From the NCBI GenBank assembly GCA_938092135.1, contig CALLJL010000002.1, positions 226,144-290,143 of the forward strand: 64,000 nucleotides of DNA. Direction: 5' to 3'. Below are positions 25,786 through 36,062 of this stretch, in pieces. This DNA comes from an uncultured bacterium. GTDB taxonomy: Bacteria > Acidobacteriota > Aminicenantia > Aminicenantales > CALLJL01. The notes under the pieces were generated by a model that was not told the DNA's origin, did not search any database, and saw nothing but the letters and a program-made list of their open reading frames with translations. A program made the translations under genes and the position numbers. Within the stretch, counting starts at the first letter, position 1. Every line of letters begins with the position of its first letter.

Positions 25786-28700
25786 CTAATACTCGAGAAT
25801 AACTGAGTCTTCGCCGAGCAAAGACTCAAGCCGCTTAGTAAATTTTTCGGTCGGTGTTACGCCAATTATTTCCCTCGATTGAATTCGAATTCGACAATTA
25901 TAGGGAATTTCTAAGTCAAAAAAGACAGGGCATTGCCCTGGCGATTCCAATAGTATATTTTTTAATTCTTCCATTAAATTTTCCTCCAGACCAGGAACAA
26001 AGAGACGCAGAATGAGGCGTTTTGCCTGTTTCTCAAAGGCTTCAGTAAGAGGCAGGACCTGAATAAGCTGCAAGCGCCGACTTTCCTGATCACCTAAAAC
26101 TCGAGCTTTTATCCAAACAATCTGACCTTCGTGGAGCAAATCCTGAAACTGCTTTAAGGCTTCAGGAAAAGCCACGACTTCTATCCGGCCAGTCATATCT
26201 TCCAACCCAAAAGTAGCCATTCTTTCATCTTTTTTTGTTTTGAGAACCTTAACGGAAGTTATAATCCCAGCTACCTTGACCTCATTCAGATTATTTTCAA
26301 TTTGATCCAGTTCGCCTAGAAAATGGCTAACGAGACGGCGAAGACTTTTCTGATATTGGAAAAGGGGATGGCCAGTAATATAAAATCCCAGGGCATCCTT
26401 CTCATAGGAAAGGAGAAGGCTTTCGTCCCATTCCCTCATTTCGAGAACTTCAGATGGAATTTCAGGGGGCAATATCTCTTCAACCTGAAAAAGAGTAGTT
26501 TGAGGAGCTTCCTTCAGTTTCTGAACTTTATGGCCATATTCTATCATCAAATCAATAAGATGATAGCACTGGGAACGCTTCCACCCAAGACTTGCGAAAG
26601 CTCCAGCTTTGATTAAACTCTCGAGAACTTTTCGATTGACAAGCTTCATATCTACATCTTCAACTACTTCAAAGGGTGAGTTAAATCGGCCCCGGCGATT
26701 TCGGGCTCTTAAAATTTCTTTAACGGCGGCCTCGCCTACATTCTTTATAGCCGCCAGACCAAAACGGATGCTCCAACCACTCACCGTAAAATGACAATTG
26801 GAATAATTGATATCCGGGGGGAGAACTTCAATCCCCATATTTTGACATTCATTAATATATTTGACAATTTGAGATGTAGCTCCTCTTTCAGCTTCGGAAG
26901 TAAGGAGAGCCGCCATAAAGTGGGCAGGATAATGGGCCTTAAGATAAGCTGTTTGAAAAGCCAGATAAGCATAGGCAGCGCTATGGGATTTATTAAACCC
27001 ATATTCGGCAAAATGACGAATCTGATCAAATATTTTTACTGCTTGGGCTTGGCTCAAACCCTTCTTCTTCGCCCCCTGAATGAACTTCTGCCGCTGGGTT
27101 TTCATCGATTCAGCATCCTTTTTGCCCATGGCCTTGCGAAGGACATCAGCTTCAGCCATGGTAAAACCAGCCAGCTCAGTGGCAATCCTCATCACTTGTT
27201 CCTGATAAACAATAATCCCCCTTGTTTCCTTTAAAATAGGTTCAAGTTGAGGAATTTCATATATTTCTCGCTCTGGTTCTTTTTTCCGACGAACAAATTC
27301 CTCCGTCATGCCACTCTTAAGTGGTCCTGGACGATAAAGGGCATTGAGGGCAATCAAATCGCGGAAGGTTTCAGGCTTAAAGCTGCGAAGTAAATCTTTC
27401 ATCCCCGGACTTTCAAACTGAAAAACACCGTCAGTGGCCCCCCTTTGGAATAACTCGAAGGTCTTCTTATCTTCCAGACTTATTTTGTCAATTTCAATTT
27501 TTTCATTAAGATCGCGGGCCACAAGCTCGATCGTATCGCGTATTACCGTTAAGTTGCGCAAACCTAACAAATCCATTTTGAGCAGACCAATGGCTTCGAT
27601 ATCCTCCATAGGGAACTGAGTGGTGATTTCATTTTTCGAGGACATGTAAAGAGGCATAAATTCAACCAAAGGTTTCGGCGCAATAACTATGCCCGCAGCA
27701 TGAATAGAGGGATGTCTTACCTGGCCTTCAAGGGAACGAGCTATATTTATAAGCTGGGTAATTTTAGCATTACGTTCATAAAGTTCTTTTAACTGGGGAA
27801 TGCTTTTCAAAGCCCCATCAATCGTGGCTTCAGGACCAAAGGCTGGAATCATCTTGGCAATTCGATCAACTTCAGGCAGAGGAATTTCCAGAACTCGGCC
27901 GACATCACGAATGGCCTGACGGGCGGCCATGGTTCCAAAGGTAATAATTTGGCAGACATTTTCCCGACCATATTTTTGAGTAACATACTCGATGACTTCG
28001 TCACGACGGCGGCCACAAAAATCAATATCTATATCGGGAAGGGTAATTCGCTCCGGATTAAGAAACCTTTCAAAAAGCAAATCATATTCAATCGGATCAA
28101 TATCGGTAATGCCAAGACAGTAAGCTAAAAGACTACCAGCGGCGGAACCTCTTCCAGGCCCCACGGGAATTCCCTTCGCCCTGGCCATAGAAATGAGATC
28201 CCAAACAATCAAGAAATAACCCTCAAAGCCCATCTGTTTGACCAAGTCTATTTCCCTTTTTAATCTTTCCTCGTAAGCAGAAATCGGATGGCTCAGTTCG
28301 CCTCTTTTCTGCTTTTCCAGAAGAAGCTCTTTTCGCCGAGCGAAGCCTTCCCAGGCCACGCGATCAAAAAATTCCTCTAAAGGTGATCCATCGGGAGGAT
28401 CAAAGCGCGGAAGAAAATGGCTACCCAAAGGAAAATCAAATTGGCACTGGGCTGCAATCTTAAAGGTATTTTCCAGAGCCTCAGGAACTTCGCTGAATAT
28501 TCGAGCCATCTGGGCTTGAGATTTGAAATAAAATTCTGTAGAGCCAAAACGGAGTCGATCGGGCTCGCTCAATTTCTTATTTGTCTGAATGCAAAGGAGA
28601 ACATCATGGGTAGCTGCATCTTCCTGGCGCAAATAGTGAATGTCATTAGTGGCGACCAGAGGCAAGCCTAGTCTTTTAGCAATCCTAATTAATCCCTGGT

Positions 28701-29259
28701 TTACCTCTCTCTGGGGGGGCAAGCCGTGGTCCATTAATTCAAGATAAAAATTACCAGGGCCGAAGATAGAAGCATAAGTGGCCGCAACCTCTTCAGCTTC
28801 CTTTTCCTCCCCACGCAGAAGATGAACGGCAATTTCTCCTTTGAGGCAACTGGAAAGACCAATTAGACCTTGGCTCTTTTGAGCTAAAATTTCCTTATCG
28901 AGGCGCGGCTTATAATAAAAGCCTTCAAGGTAACTGCTAGTTAATAGCTGACAAAGATTACGATAGCCTCGATTATCTTTAACCAGAAGAACAAGATGAA
29001 AATTATGGGCTTCATCAGCACTGCGGTCAAATCGGCTTCTGGGGGCCAAATAAACTTCGCAGCCAAGAATGGGCTTTATCCCCCTCGATTTGGCCAATTT
29101 AAAAAAAGCCACGGCGCCAAAAATATTGCCATGGTCAGTGATAGCGACGGCGGGCATTTTGGCCTGAAAGGCAGCTTCAACGAGATCTTCAAGGCGAAGA
29201 GCACCATCGAGGATGCTGTATTCAGTATGGTTATGAAGATGAATAAAACTTGATTCCAT
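25786..29259 (-). CDS. dnaE: DNA polymerase III alpha subunit
   Basis: This replicative polymerase of about 1157 residues has an N-terminal PHP domain (IHLHNHTEYSILDG), a palm domain with the catalytic PDIDIDFCGRRRDEV near residue 400, fingers with YGFNKSHSAAYAYLAFQTA near 760, an HhH segment and a C-terminal OB fold (VKVAGIITSVKVLKTKK). The ATG at 29259 has GAGG 7 bases upstream and is preferred over a TTG two codons earlier. guaA lies just upstream on the same strand (10 bases). Confidence 0.97.
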   Translation of the reverse strand: MESSFIHLHNHTEYSILDGALRLEDLVEAAFQAKMPAVAITDHGNIFGAVAFFKLAKSRGIKPILGCEVYLAPRSRFDRSADEAHNFHLVLLVKDNRGYRNLCQLLTSSYLEGFYYKPRLDKEILAQKSQGLIGLSSCLKGEIAVHLLRGEEKEAEEVAATYASIFGPGNFYLELMDHGLPPQREVNQGLIRIAKRLGLPLVATNDIHYLRQEDAATHDVLLCIQTNKKLSEPDRLRFGSTEFYFKSQAQMARIFSEVPEALENTFKIAAQCQFDFPLGSHFLPRFDPPDGSPLEEFFDRVAWEGFARRKELLLEKQKRGELSHPISAYEERLKREIDLVKQMGFEGYFLIVWDLISMARAKGIPVGPGRGSAAGSLLAYCLGITDIDPIEYDLLFERFLNPERITLPDIDIDFCGRRRDEVIEYVTQKYGRENVCQIITFGTMAARQAIRDVGRVLEIPLPEVDRIAKMIPAFGPEATIDGALKSIPQLKELYERNAKITQLINIARSLEGQVRHPSIHAAGIVIAPKPLVEFMPLYMSSKNEITTQFPMEDIEAIGLLKMDLLGLRNLTVIRDTIELVARDLNEKIEIDKISLEDKKTFELFQRGATDGVFQFESPGMKDLLRSFKPETFRDLIALNALYRPGPLKSGMTEEFVRRKKEPEREIYEIPQLEPILKETRGIIVYQEQVMRIATELAGFTMAEADVLRKAMGKKDAESMKTQRQKFIQGAKKKGLSQAQAVKIFDQIRHFAEYGFNKSHSAAYAYLAFQTAYLKAHYPAHFMAALLTSEAERGATSQIVKYINECQNMGIEVLPPDINYSNCHFTVSGWSIRFGLAAIKNVGEAAVKEILRARNRRGRFNSPFEVVEDVDMKLVNRKVLESLIKAGAFASLGWKRSQCYHLIDLMIEYGHKVQKLKEAPQTTLFQVEEILPPEIPSEVLEMREWDESLLLSYEKDALGFYITGHPLFQYQKSLRRLVSHFLGELDQIENNLNEVKVAGIITSVKVLKTKKDERMATFGLEDMTGRIEVVAFPEALKQFQDLLHEGQIVWIKARVLGDQESRRLQLIQVLPLTEAFEKQAKRLILRLFVPGLEENLMEELKNILLESPGQCPVFFDLEIPYNCRIRIQSREIIGVTPTEKFTKRLESLLGEDSVILEY

Positions 29260-29268
29260 GATCAATCC

Positions 29269-30801
29269 TCATTCCCACTCGATTGTGGCCGGTGGCTTTG
29301 TGGTTATATCATAAACGACTCGATTAACTCCGGCAACCTCGTTAACAATTCTTGAAGCCACTTTGGCCAAAAGCTCATTTGGGGCAGGGAACCAGTTAGC
29401 TGTCAGGCCATCAAGGCTCTCTACTAAGCGTAAAACAACTACCTGCTGGTAGGTTCTTTGGTCACCCATAATGCCAACGCTTTTAACCGGAAGTAAAACC
29501 GCAAAAGCCTGCCAAAGTTTTTCGTAAAGACCGGCTTTTTTAATTTCCTGTAAAAGAATATTATCAGCTTCTCGAAGAATCGACAGACGTTCAGGGGTGA
29601 CTTCACCGATAATGCGAACAGCAAGTCCAGGTCCAGGAAAAGGATGCTGCTCTAAAAATTCGCGATCGATACCAAGTTCAAGGCCCAGCTGTCGCACCTC
29701 ATCCTTGAAAAGTTCTCTCAAGGGTTCAAGAAGCTTAAAAGGAAGTTTCGTTGGTAATCCACCCACATTGTGATGGCTTTTGATTCGAGCTGAAGGACCT
29801 TTAACTGGAGTACTTTCAATCACATCTGGATAAATCGTCCCTTGGGCTAGAAAGTCAACTCCTTTAAACTTTCTGGCTTGCTCTTCGAAGATTTCAATAA
29901 AAGTTCGACCAATAATTTTGCGTTTTCTCTCAGGCGAGATAACTCCTTTAAGATTATTGATAAACCGATCACAAGCTTTAATGGTAACAATATTTAAGCC
30001 ATATCGCTTTCTAAATGTCTTTAGAGCGGTTTCATATTGACCTTTACGCAAAAGGCCATTATCGACAAAAAGACAAATTAGACGATGACCGACGGCCTGA
30101 TGAACAATGAGAGAAGCGACAAGCGAATCAACTCCGCCACTTAAGCCAGCGATAACTTTTGCTTGGCCAACCTTTTCCTTGATTTCCTTAACTTTATTCT
30201 CCAAAAAATTGCTTATTGACCACTCAGGTTTTAGCCCAGCGAGCTTAAAAAGAAAGTTACTAAGGATTTTTTTCCCTTCTATTGTGTGGGTGACTTCAGG
30301 ATGAAATTGAACTCCAAAAATTTTATAAACAGTATTTTCGATAACAGCCGCTCTGGTATTGGCAGTAATTCCAGTTATAAGGAAATTGGCTGGAATTTTT
30401 TTAACCAGGTCTCCATGGCTCATCCAGACTTGGGAGATCCTGTCGAGGCCATGAAGCAATCCCGATTGATCAATTACCTTTAGCTCTGCCAATCCATATT
30501 CTCTTTTTTTAGCCGGAACAACCTCACCACCTAAAAGGTGAGCTATAAGCTGAGCTCCGTAACAGATTCCTAAAACAGGAATCCCCAGATGGAAAATTTC
30601 AGGCGAAATTAAAGGTGCTCCCTCTTCATAGACACTTTGGGGTCCGCCAGAAAGAATCAGGGCTTGCGGAGATTCTTTCTTAAGAAAAGATAATGAAACA
30701 TTATAAGGATGAATCTCAGCATATATTTTAAGTTCACGAATTCTTCTTGCAATTAGTTGAGTATATTGGGAACCAAAATCGAGGATAATAACTTTGTTCA
30801 T
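29269..30801 (-). CDS. guaA: GMP synthase (glutamine-hydrolysing)
   Basis: This 510-residue enzyme converts XMP to GMP. The N-terminal class I glutamine amidotransferase has GGPQSVYE, the catalytic cysteine in GICYGAQLIAH, and VQFHPEVTHT. The ATP pyrophosphatase domain has the P-loop GLSGGVDSLVA near residue 215. The C-terminal dimerisation domain ends TTKPPATIEWE, the standard end. It is divergent from apgM across 182 bases and is followed by dnaE. Confidence 0.97.
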   Translation of the reverse strand: MNKVIILDFGSQYTQLIARRIRELKIYAEIHPYNVSLSFLKKESPQALILSGGPQSVYEEGAPLISPEIFHLGIPVLGICYGAQLIAHLLGGEVVPAKKREYGLAELKVIDQSGLLHGLDRISQVWMSHGDLVKKIPANFLITGITANTRAAVIENTVYKIFGVQFHPEVTHTIEGKKILSNFLFKLAGLKPEWSISNFLENKVKEIKEKVGQAKVIAGLSGGVDSLVASLIVHQAVGHRLICLFVDNGLLRKGQYETALKTFRKRYGLNIVTIKACDRFINNLKGVISPERKRKIIGRTFIEIFEEQARKFKGVDFLAQGTIYPDVIESTPVKGPSARIKSHHNVGGLPTKLPFKLLEPLRELFKDEVRQLGLELGIDREFLEQHPFPGPGLAVRIIGEVTPERLSILREADNILLQEIKKAGLYEKLWQAFAVLLPVKSVGIMGDQRTYQQVVVLRLVESLDGLTANWFPAPNELLAKVASRIVNEVAGVNRVVYDITTKPPATIEWE

Positions 30802-30930
30802 CCTTAGATTTTAGCAATCAACCCTAGCTCAGACAAGAGAATTTAAATCCTCTCTCGCCGGCAAGAATTCAAGCTTAATTATCGCTTTTTGCTCATTGAA
30901 AAACTTTAAATTTTAGAAGAATAATCTGAT

Positions 30931-30959
30931 TTGACGTCTTATCAATATTTCCTTATAGT
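30931..30959 (+). promoter_or_regulatory. Sigma-70-type promoter for apgM
   Basis: TTGACG (30931-30936) and TATAGT (30954-30959) are separated by 17 bases, in the guaA/apgM divergent spacer. The ATG at 30984 has GGGAG about 8 bases upstream. Confidence 0.65.
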
Positions 30960-30983
30960 TAATTGTTTTAGGGAGATAAAAAA

Positions 30984-32186
30984 ATGAACTGGGAAGAATT
31001 GGCTCGACAATTAACTCAGGTCAATCAAGCAAAAATTGTTCTTCTGGTTATTGATGGCCTCGGAGGCTTGCCCATCGGCGGTCAGACAGAACTCGAAAGG
31101 GCCAGACATCCCCATCTCGATGAGCTGGCCCGAATCGGTAGCTGTGGTCTGACTGACCCTGTTTTTCCTGGTGTAACTCCTGGAAGCGGCCCAGCCCATC
31201 TGGCTCTTTTTGGCTATGATCCTCTGAAATATCAACTTGGCCGCGGCATTCTGGAAGCTCTTGGGGTTGGTCTAGATGTCGGGCCAAAGGATTTAGTCGC
31301 TCGCGGCAATTTTGCCACCTTGAAGGAAGGCCTGATTGTTGACCGCCGGGCAGGCCGAATCTCAACCGAAATAAATCAATCTATCTGTCATAAAATTCAG
31401 GAAAAAATTAAAATCATTAATAATGTCGAAATAACCCTTGTTCCGGGAAAGGAGCATCGCTTTGTCGTTCGCTTCCGTGGCGAAGGCTTAAATGATGCTT
31501 TAAGCGACGCTGATCCTCAAAAAGAAGGGAACCCCCCAGCCCCAGCCAAGGCTCTTAAGGCCGAAGCCGAAAAAACCGCTGCAATTGTCAATACCTTTAT
31601 CGATCAGGTGACTCTTCTGCTTAAAGATGAACCCAAGGCCAATACGATTCTTCTACGGGGTTTTTCCCAGCAGCCGGCTATTCCTTCAATGACTGAACTC
31701 TACCAAATCAAACCTCTCGCCCTGGCTAATTATCCCATGTATAAAGGATTAGCTAAATTGTTAGGAATGGAAGTGGAAAATATCGGTCCCTCCGGTGAAG
31801 ATTTAGCCACCTCTCTTAGAGAAAATTATGAAGCCTATGACTTCTTCTATCTCCACTTCAAAAAAACCGATTCAGCCGGCGAGGATGGCAATTTTGACTT
31901 AAAGGTGGCGGCTATTGAGGAAATTGATGCCATTATTCCTCGTATTTTAGCTTTAAAACCTGAAGTCTTCTGTGTAACTTCCGATCATTCCACCCCTGCT
32001 CTTCTCAAAGCCCATTCCTGGCATCCTAATCCCTTGGTTATGGTCGCCTCCAGCTTGCCCGGTGATAATCTACCAGCTTTTACTGAAAGAAATTGTGCCC
32101 ATGGTTCTCTGGGGCGGCTGCCGGCCACGGCCGTGATGCCTTTGTTGCTGGCTTCGGCTGGCAAACTTAAAAAGTTTGGAGCCTAA
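30984..32186 (+). CDS. apgM: Archaeal-type 2,3-bisphosphoglycerate-independent phosphoglycerate mutase
   Basis: This 400-residue cytosolic enzyme of the alkaline-phosphatase superfamily interconverts 3- and 2-phosphoglycerate in glycolysis. It belongs to the archaeal aPGM branch (about 400 residues) rather than the bacterial GpmI of about 510. Visible motifs are KIVLLVIDGLGGLP with the metal aspartate, a threonine-rich GVTPGSGPAHLALFGYD, the region GRAGR-type AGRISTEINQ, LHFKKTDSAGEDGN and VTSDHSTPALLKAHSWHPNP with metal ligands. The gene has its own promoter and is divergent from guaA. Confidence 0.94.
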   Translation: MNWEELARQLTQVNQAKIVLLVIDGLGGLPIGGQTELERARHPHLDELARIGSCGLTDPVFPGVTPGSGPAHLALFGYDPLKYQLGRGILEALGVGLDVGPKDLVARGNFATLKEGLIVDRRAGRISTEINQSICHKIQEKIKIINNVEITLVPGKEHRFVVRFRGEGLNDALSDADPQKEGNPPAPAKALKAEAEKTAAIVNTFIDQVTLLLKDEPKANTILLRGFSQQPAIPSMTELYQIKPLALANYPMYKGLAKLLGMEVENIGPSGEDLATSLRENYEAYDFFYLHFKKTDSAGEDGNFDLKVAAIEEIDAIIPRILALKPEVFCVTSDHSTPALLKAHSWHPNPLVMVASSLPGDNLPAFTERNCAHGSLGRLPATAVMPLLLASAGKLKKFGA

Positions 32187-32215
32187 AATTGGTTAATCGG
32201 CAAAATTATTTGTTT

Positions 32216-32239
32216 TAACCAAAAATTTAACCAAAAATT
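32216..32239 (+). repeat. 12-bp tandem repeat after apgM
   Basis: TAACCAAAAATT occurs twice head-to-tail (32216-32227 and 32228-32239). The preceding GGTTAA can pair with the first TTAACC, giving a weak hairpin without a T-run. Confidence 0.4.
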
Positions 32240-32273
32240 GAAAATTATATTCTAAATAATAAAATTGACCAGA

Positions 32274-33591
32274 ATGAGGGGAAAAAATTAAGAGAAGTAA
32301 ATTTATAAAAATTTCATTATTAATTCTCCTCTGTCTTCTGAATTTTCAAAAATCAATTCAAGCAAATAATTTTCTTTTTGCCTTTGCAATCTTTTCCCTA
32401 AAACCTTTTCAAACCTCTCCAACTTCGGAAAAAGGTTTGCTATCTTCATCGATCGGAACTCAAGTTTCAAGGGCTGAAGTCTATGATCTTCGCTCCTTTA
32501 CCCATCCAACCCATACCCGGATAGTTATTGATTGCAGTCAGGTGCGCGAATACAACACCCTTGAATTGAAGGAGCCTGATAGACTAGCCGTCGATGTTCT
32601 CAGCGTTCAACTAAATCCAATTCTTCATGGCAAACAAGTTCAAGTCGAGACATCCTATTTGACCAGAATTCGCATTGCCCAAAGAACTCCGACCATTGTC
32701 AGGCTAACGGCTGATCTTGACTGGCGTTTGATTGAAAGAACCCATGTTTTTACTCTCTACGATCCCTTCCGAATAGTCATTGATATTTATCCCAAGTCAG
32801 GTCAGGCTCAAAGGTTGGTAATCACTGAAGAGGCTGAAAAACCAACTGAAGAAAAATCTATCACCCCACCTCAACCAACTAAAGCTGGCTGGACTTTAGC
32901 CCGCCAGCTCGGATTGGGAGTTAAAACTATTGTGATTGATCCAGGTCATGGTGGTTCAGATCCAGGATGTATTGGTCGAAGTGGCCTTAAAGAAAAAGAG
33001 GTTGTTCTTGCTCTGGCCCTTGATTTAAAGAAAAAATTGCAAGAAGCTGGTTTGGAAGTCTTCCTCACCCGGGAATCGGACATTTTTATCCCCCTGGAAA
33101 ATCGAACGGTCATCGCCAATCAGAAGAAAGCCGATATTTTCATCAGTCTCCATGTCAATGCCCACCCTAATAAAAATCGAAGTGGAATTCAAACTTTTTA
33201 TCTAAACCTGACTCAGGACTCAGTGATCAACGAACTTGCTGCCCTGGAAAATGCTACTTCAACGCGCACTCTAAATCAGATGTCCGAAACTATTCGAAAG
33301 ATTATCCGTTATTCCAAGGCCCTTGAATCGCAAGAATTAGCTGAAAAAATCCAGCAAAATCTGGTAAAATGCATAAGAAAAAGTTACCCGGACGTTCAGG
33401 ATCTGGGCGTTCGAGGAGGGCCCTTTTGGGTCTTAATTGGTGGCGAGATGCCTTCAGTATTAATAGAAGTAAGTCACATGAGTAATCCCAAAGAAGAAGC
33501 CAGATTAAAGGAAAAAAATTATCGGCAATTATTGGTTGACGGAATTTTTGAAGGCATACTTGCCTATATTAAATCCTTAGGCAAAGGTTGA
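32274..33591 (+). CDS. amiC: N-acetylmuramoyl-L-alanine amidase with AMIN domain; start obscured by an A-run
   Basis: This exported cell-wall amidase cleaves the lactyl-L-alanine bond. An AMIN domain (residues around RIVIDCSQVREYNTLEL to YDPFRIVIDIYP) targets peptidoglycan. The Amidase_3 domain has the zinc ligands TIVIDPGHGGSDPG, ENRTVIANQ, SLHVNAH, and the catalytic glutamate in SVLIEVSHMSN. The clear ORF begins only at a TTG (32437). In-frame upstream codons 32287-32436 encode a perfect signal peptide (KRSKFIKISLLILLCLL...IQA). The ATG at 32274 would reach it if the A6 run at 32282-32287 were one base shorter; otherwise ATT at 32287 is the start. The symbol is by domain match only. Confidence 0.82.
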
Positions 33592-33603
33592 GTCCTTTCG
33601 AGG

Positions 33604-34497
33604 TTGGCCATGAAACGCCGCGAATTTTTGGCTAATTTAGCTATAGCTTCGATTTTTCTCAAAAGTCCCCATTGGCTCAAAGGTCAAACCCAGTCTTTAC
33701 CCGACATAGCCTGGGTTGAAGGCGATGATCCAGCTGCTCTAACTAAAAAGGCCCTTGAGCTTCTCGGCGGAATGAAACGCTTCATTAGTCGTGGGGATAA
33801 AGTGATTATCAAGCCCAATATCGGCTGGGATAGAACTCCAGAGCTAGCAGCCTGTACTAATCCTGAAGTTGTCCGGGCTTTAGTGGAATTATGTTTTGAA
33901 GCCGGAGCAAAAGAAGTTATCGTTACCGATAACTCTACCAATGCTCCTCAGCGATGTTTTCCTCGCTCTGGAATTGAGGCTGCGGCCCGAGCTGCTGGAG
34001 CTAAGGTCTTGCTTCCCAACCCCTATCGATTAAAAAAAACAGCGATCAAGGGAGTCTGGCTTAAAGAATGGGAGGTTTTTGTCGATTTTCTTGAGGTTGA
34101 TAAAATTATCAACGTGCCTATCGCCAAGCACCATTCCCTTTCACGCCTTACTCTAGGTATGAAAAATTGGTTGGGAGCCTTGGGTGGACCCAGGAATCAG
34201 CTTCATCAGAAACTAGACGAAGCCATGGTTGATCTGGCTGCTTTCTTTAAACCGGTTTTAACCGTAATGGATGCCTATCGCATTCTCCTCCGAAATGGAC
34301 CTCAAGGGGGGCGGCTTTCTGATGTTAAATTACAAAAAATGGTGGTTGCAGGAACTGATCCTGTGGCGGTCGATAGCATTGCCACTACCTTTTTTGATTT
34401 AAAGCCCGAAGATCTACCTTATCTTCCTCTGGCTAAGGAAAGAGGCTTGGGCGAAATCAACTTCGAGAGGCTCCGCCTTGAAAAAAGAAAAATCTAA
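33604..34497 (+). CDS. DUF362 domain protein with Tat-type signal
   Basis: This 297-residue exported protein starts with a twin-arginine motif (KRREFLANLAIASIF), which suggests export of a folded, cofactor-containing protein. The DUF362 core has DKVIIKPNIGWD, TNPEVVRALVE, DNSTNAPQRCFPRSGI, KHHSLSRLTLGMKNWLGALGG and GTDPVAVDSIATTFFDL. The function of DUF362 is unknown; members are often linked to 4Fe-4S proteins. Here the next gene, overlapping by 20 bases, encodes a membrane polyferredoxin, so the two probably form one electron-transfer unit. Confidence 0.88.
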   Translation: MAMKRREFLANLAIASIFLKSPHWLKGQTQSLPDIAWVEGDDPAALTKKALELLGGMKRFISRGDKVIIKPNIGWDRTPELAACTNPEVVRALVELCFEAGAKEVIVTDNSTNAPQRCFPRSGIEAAARAAGAKVLLPNPYRLKKTAIKGVWLKEWEVFVDFLEVDKIINVPIAKHHSLSRLTLGMKNWLGALGGPRNQLHQKLDEAMVDLAAFFKPVLTVMDAYRILLRNGPQGGRLSDVKLQKMVVAGTDPVAVDSIATTFFDLKPEDLPYLPLAKERGLGEINFERLRLEKRKI

Positions 34498-36058
34498 AAA
34501 ATATCGTCTCTTTCAAATTGGCCGGATTCTGAGCCAACTGGCTTTCTTTTCCCTATTTTTATACCTTCTTTTTTTTACCCGCTTTACTGGTAAAGATACC
34601 ATTGGCCATGTAGAAATTTTTTTCCACTTTGACCCTCTTCTTGGACTTACGACGGCTATCGCCTCAAGAATTATCTACGCTGCTTTCTGGTTATCATTAA
34701 TAACTCTTAGTTTAACTCTTCTTTTAGGTCGAGTTTTCTGTGGCTGGGTCTGCCCTTTCGGTGCTGTTCACCAGTTTTTTTCCTACATATTTAAGAAAAC
34801 CCGTCTTCACAAGCCGAAAAAACTTGGCCAAAGGGGGTTAAAGGTAAAATATTTCATTTTAATTATTGTTTTCATTGCCGCCCTCCTGTCTATTGATCTT
34901 GTCGGTTTTCTCGATCCCTTTTCTTTTCTTTATCGCTCCTTCATTACGGCCATTATCCCTTGGTTTGCCCGAATTAACCATGTTCTCCTTTCCTTTGTTT
35001 ATCAAATCCGTCTTTTTAAACTTGGAGAATACTGGAACCAATTTCTGGCCTCCTTAGCTCTTAATCCCCTTTTCCAGCAAGGATTCTTCCTTGGCCTCCT
35101 CTTTCTTTTGGCTATTACTCTTAATCTGGTTCGAGAAAGATTTTGGTGTCGTCTTCTCTGTCCTCTCGGGGCTCTCCTTGCCCTGGTTGGACGCTGGAAT
35201 TTTCTTAACCTGAAAATTAATGAAGACAAATGTATAGATTGCCATCTCTGCACTTTGCAATGTGAAACCCAAGCCAATCCTTATCCTCAAAAAGACTGGG
35301 ATCGCTCGGAGTGTGTCTATTGCTTTACCTGCGCATCGATCTGCCCAACAGCTGCTATTGGCTTTAACCTCGCTTCAAAGCCTCAGCCATCACCGGCCAT
35401 TAACCTGTCGCGACGACGTCTCATTTTTACTTCTCTTTTAGCGGCGATCAGCGCTCCCTTTTTTAAAATAACGCCAGCCAAAAGAAGAGCTGCTTCAAGG
35501 CTTATCCGGCCACCAGGCTCACTGGCTGAGCCTCAATTTCTCCAAAAGTGTGTGAAGTGCGGTGAATGTATGAAAGTCTGCCCCACCAATGGTTTGCAGC
35601 CAGCTCTTAGTGAAGCCGGCCCAGAGGGGATTTGGACTCCCCTCTTCAATTTTAGAATTGGCTATTGTGAATATTATTGCTCTCTATGTTCTCAGGTTTG
35701 CCCAACTGGAGCCATCAAAGAACTAACCATTGAAGAAAAAATTAATGTCCGGATTGGTACAGCCTGGGTCGATAAGAGCCGCTGTATTCCCTATGTAATC
35801 GGTTCCCCCTGTATTGTCTGCGAAGAACATTGCCCCACCTCACCCAAAGCCATTAAGCTGGTTCGCACTGAAACCAAAAAACCCGATGGCACCATTCTAA
35901 CTCCTCTAGCTCCAATTATCGATATCAACCAGTGTATTGGTTGTGGTATCTGCGAAAATAAATGTCCAGTCGTTGATCAGCCAGCTATTTTTGTTACCAG
36001 TGTGGGTGAATCTCGATCTCAAAGCAATCGCTTTTTACTTGAACTCCTTCCCGAATAA
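34478..36058 (+). CDS. Membrane polyferredoxin, fused NapH-like and NapG-like
   Basis: This 526-residue protein has an N-terminal NapH/CcoG-type membrane half (about five segments, residues 12-235) with the signatures GRVFCGWVCPFGAVHQF and RFWCRLLCPLGALLA. Two 4Fe-4S motifs follow (CIDCHLCTLQC, CVYCFTCASICP). An internal twin-arginine-like segment (SRRRLIFTSLLAAIS near residue 310) leads into a NapG-like half with CVKCGECMKVCP, CSLCSQVCP, CIVCEEHCP and CIGCGICENKCP. Separate NapG and NapH are the usual form, so this is a fusion. It probably moves electrons from quinols or ferredoxin to its DUF362 partner (inference). Confidence 0.88.
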   Translation: MKKEKSKKYRLFQIGRILSQLAFFSLFLYLLFFTRFTGKDTIGHVEIFFHFDPLLGLTTAIASRIIYAAFWLSLITLSLTLLLGRVFCGWVCPFGAVHQFFSYIFKKTRLHKPKKLGQRGLKVKYFILIIVFIAALLSIDLVGFLDPFSFLYRSFITAIIPWFARINHVLLSFVYQIRLFKLGEYWNQFLASLALNPLFQQGFFLGLLFLLAITLNLVRERFWCRLLCPLGALLALVGRWNFLNLKINEDKCIDCHLCTLQCETQANPYPQKDWDRSECVYCFTCASICPTAAIGFNLASKPQPSPAINLSRRRLIFTSLLAAISAPFFKITPAKRRAASRLIRPPGSLAEPQFLQKCVKCGECMKVCPTNGLQPALSEAGPEGIWTPLFNFRIGYCEYYCSLCSQVCPTGAIKELTIEEKINVRIGTAWVDKSRCIPYVIGSPCIVCEEHCPTSPKAIKLVRTETKKPDGTILTPLAPIIDINQCIGCGICENKCPVVDQPAIFVTSVGESRSQSNRFLLELLPE

Positions 36059-36062
36059 AATA

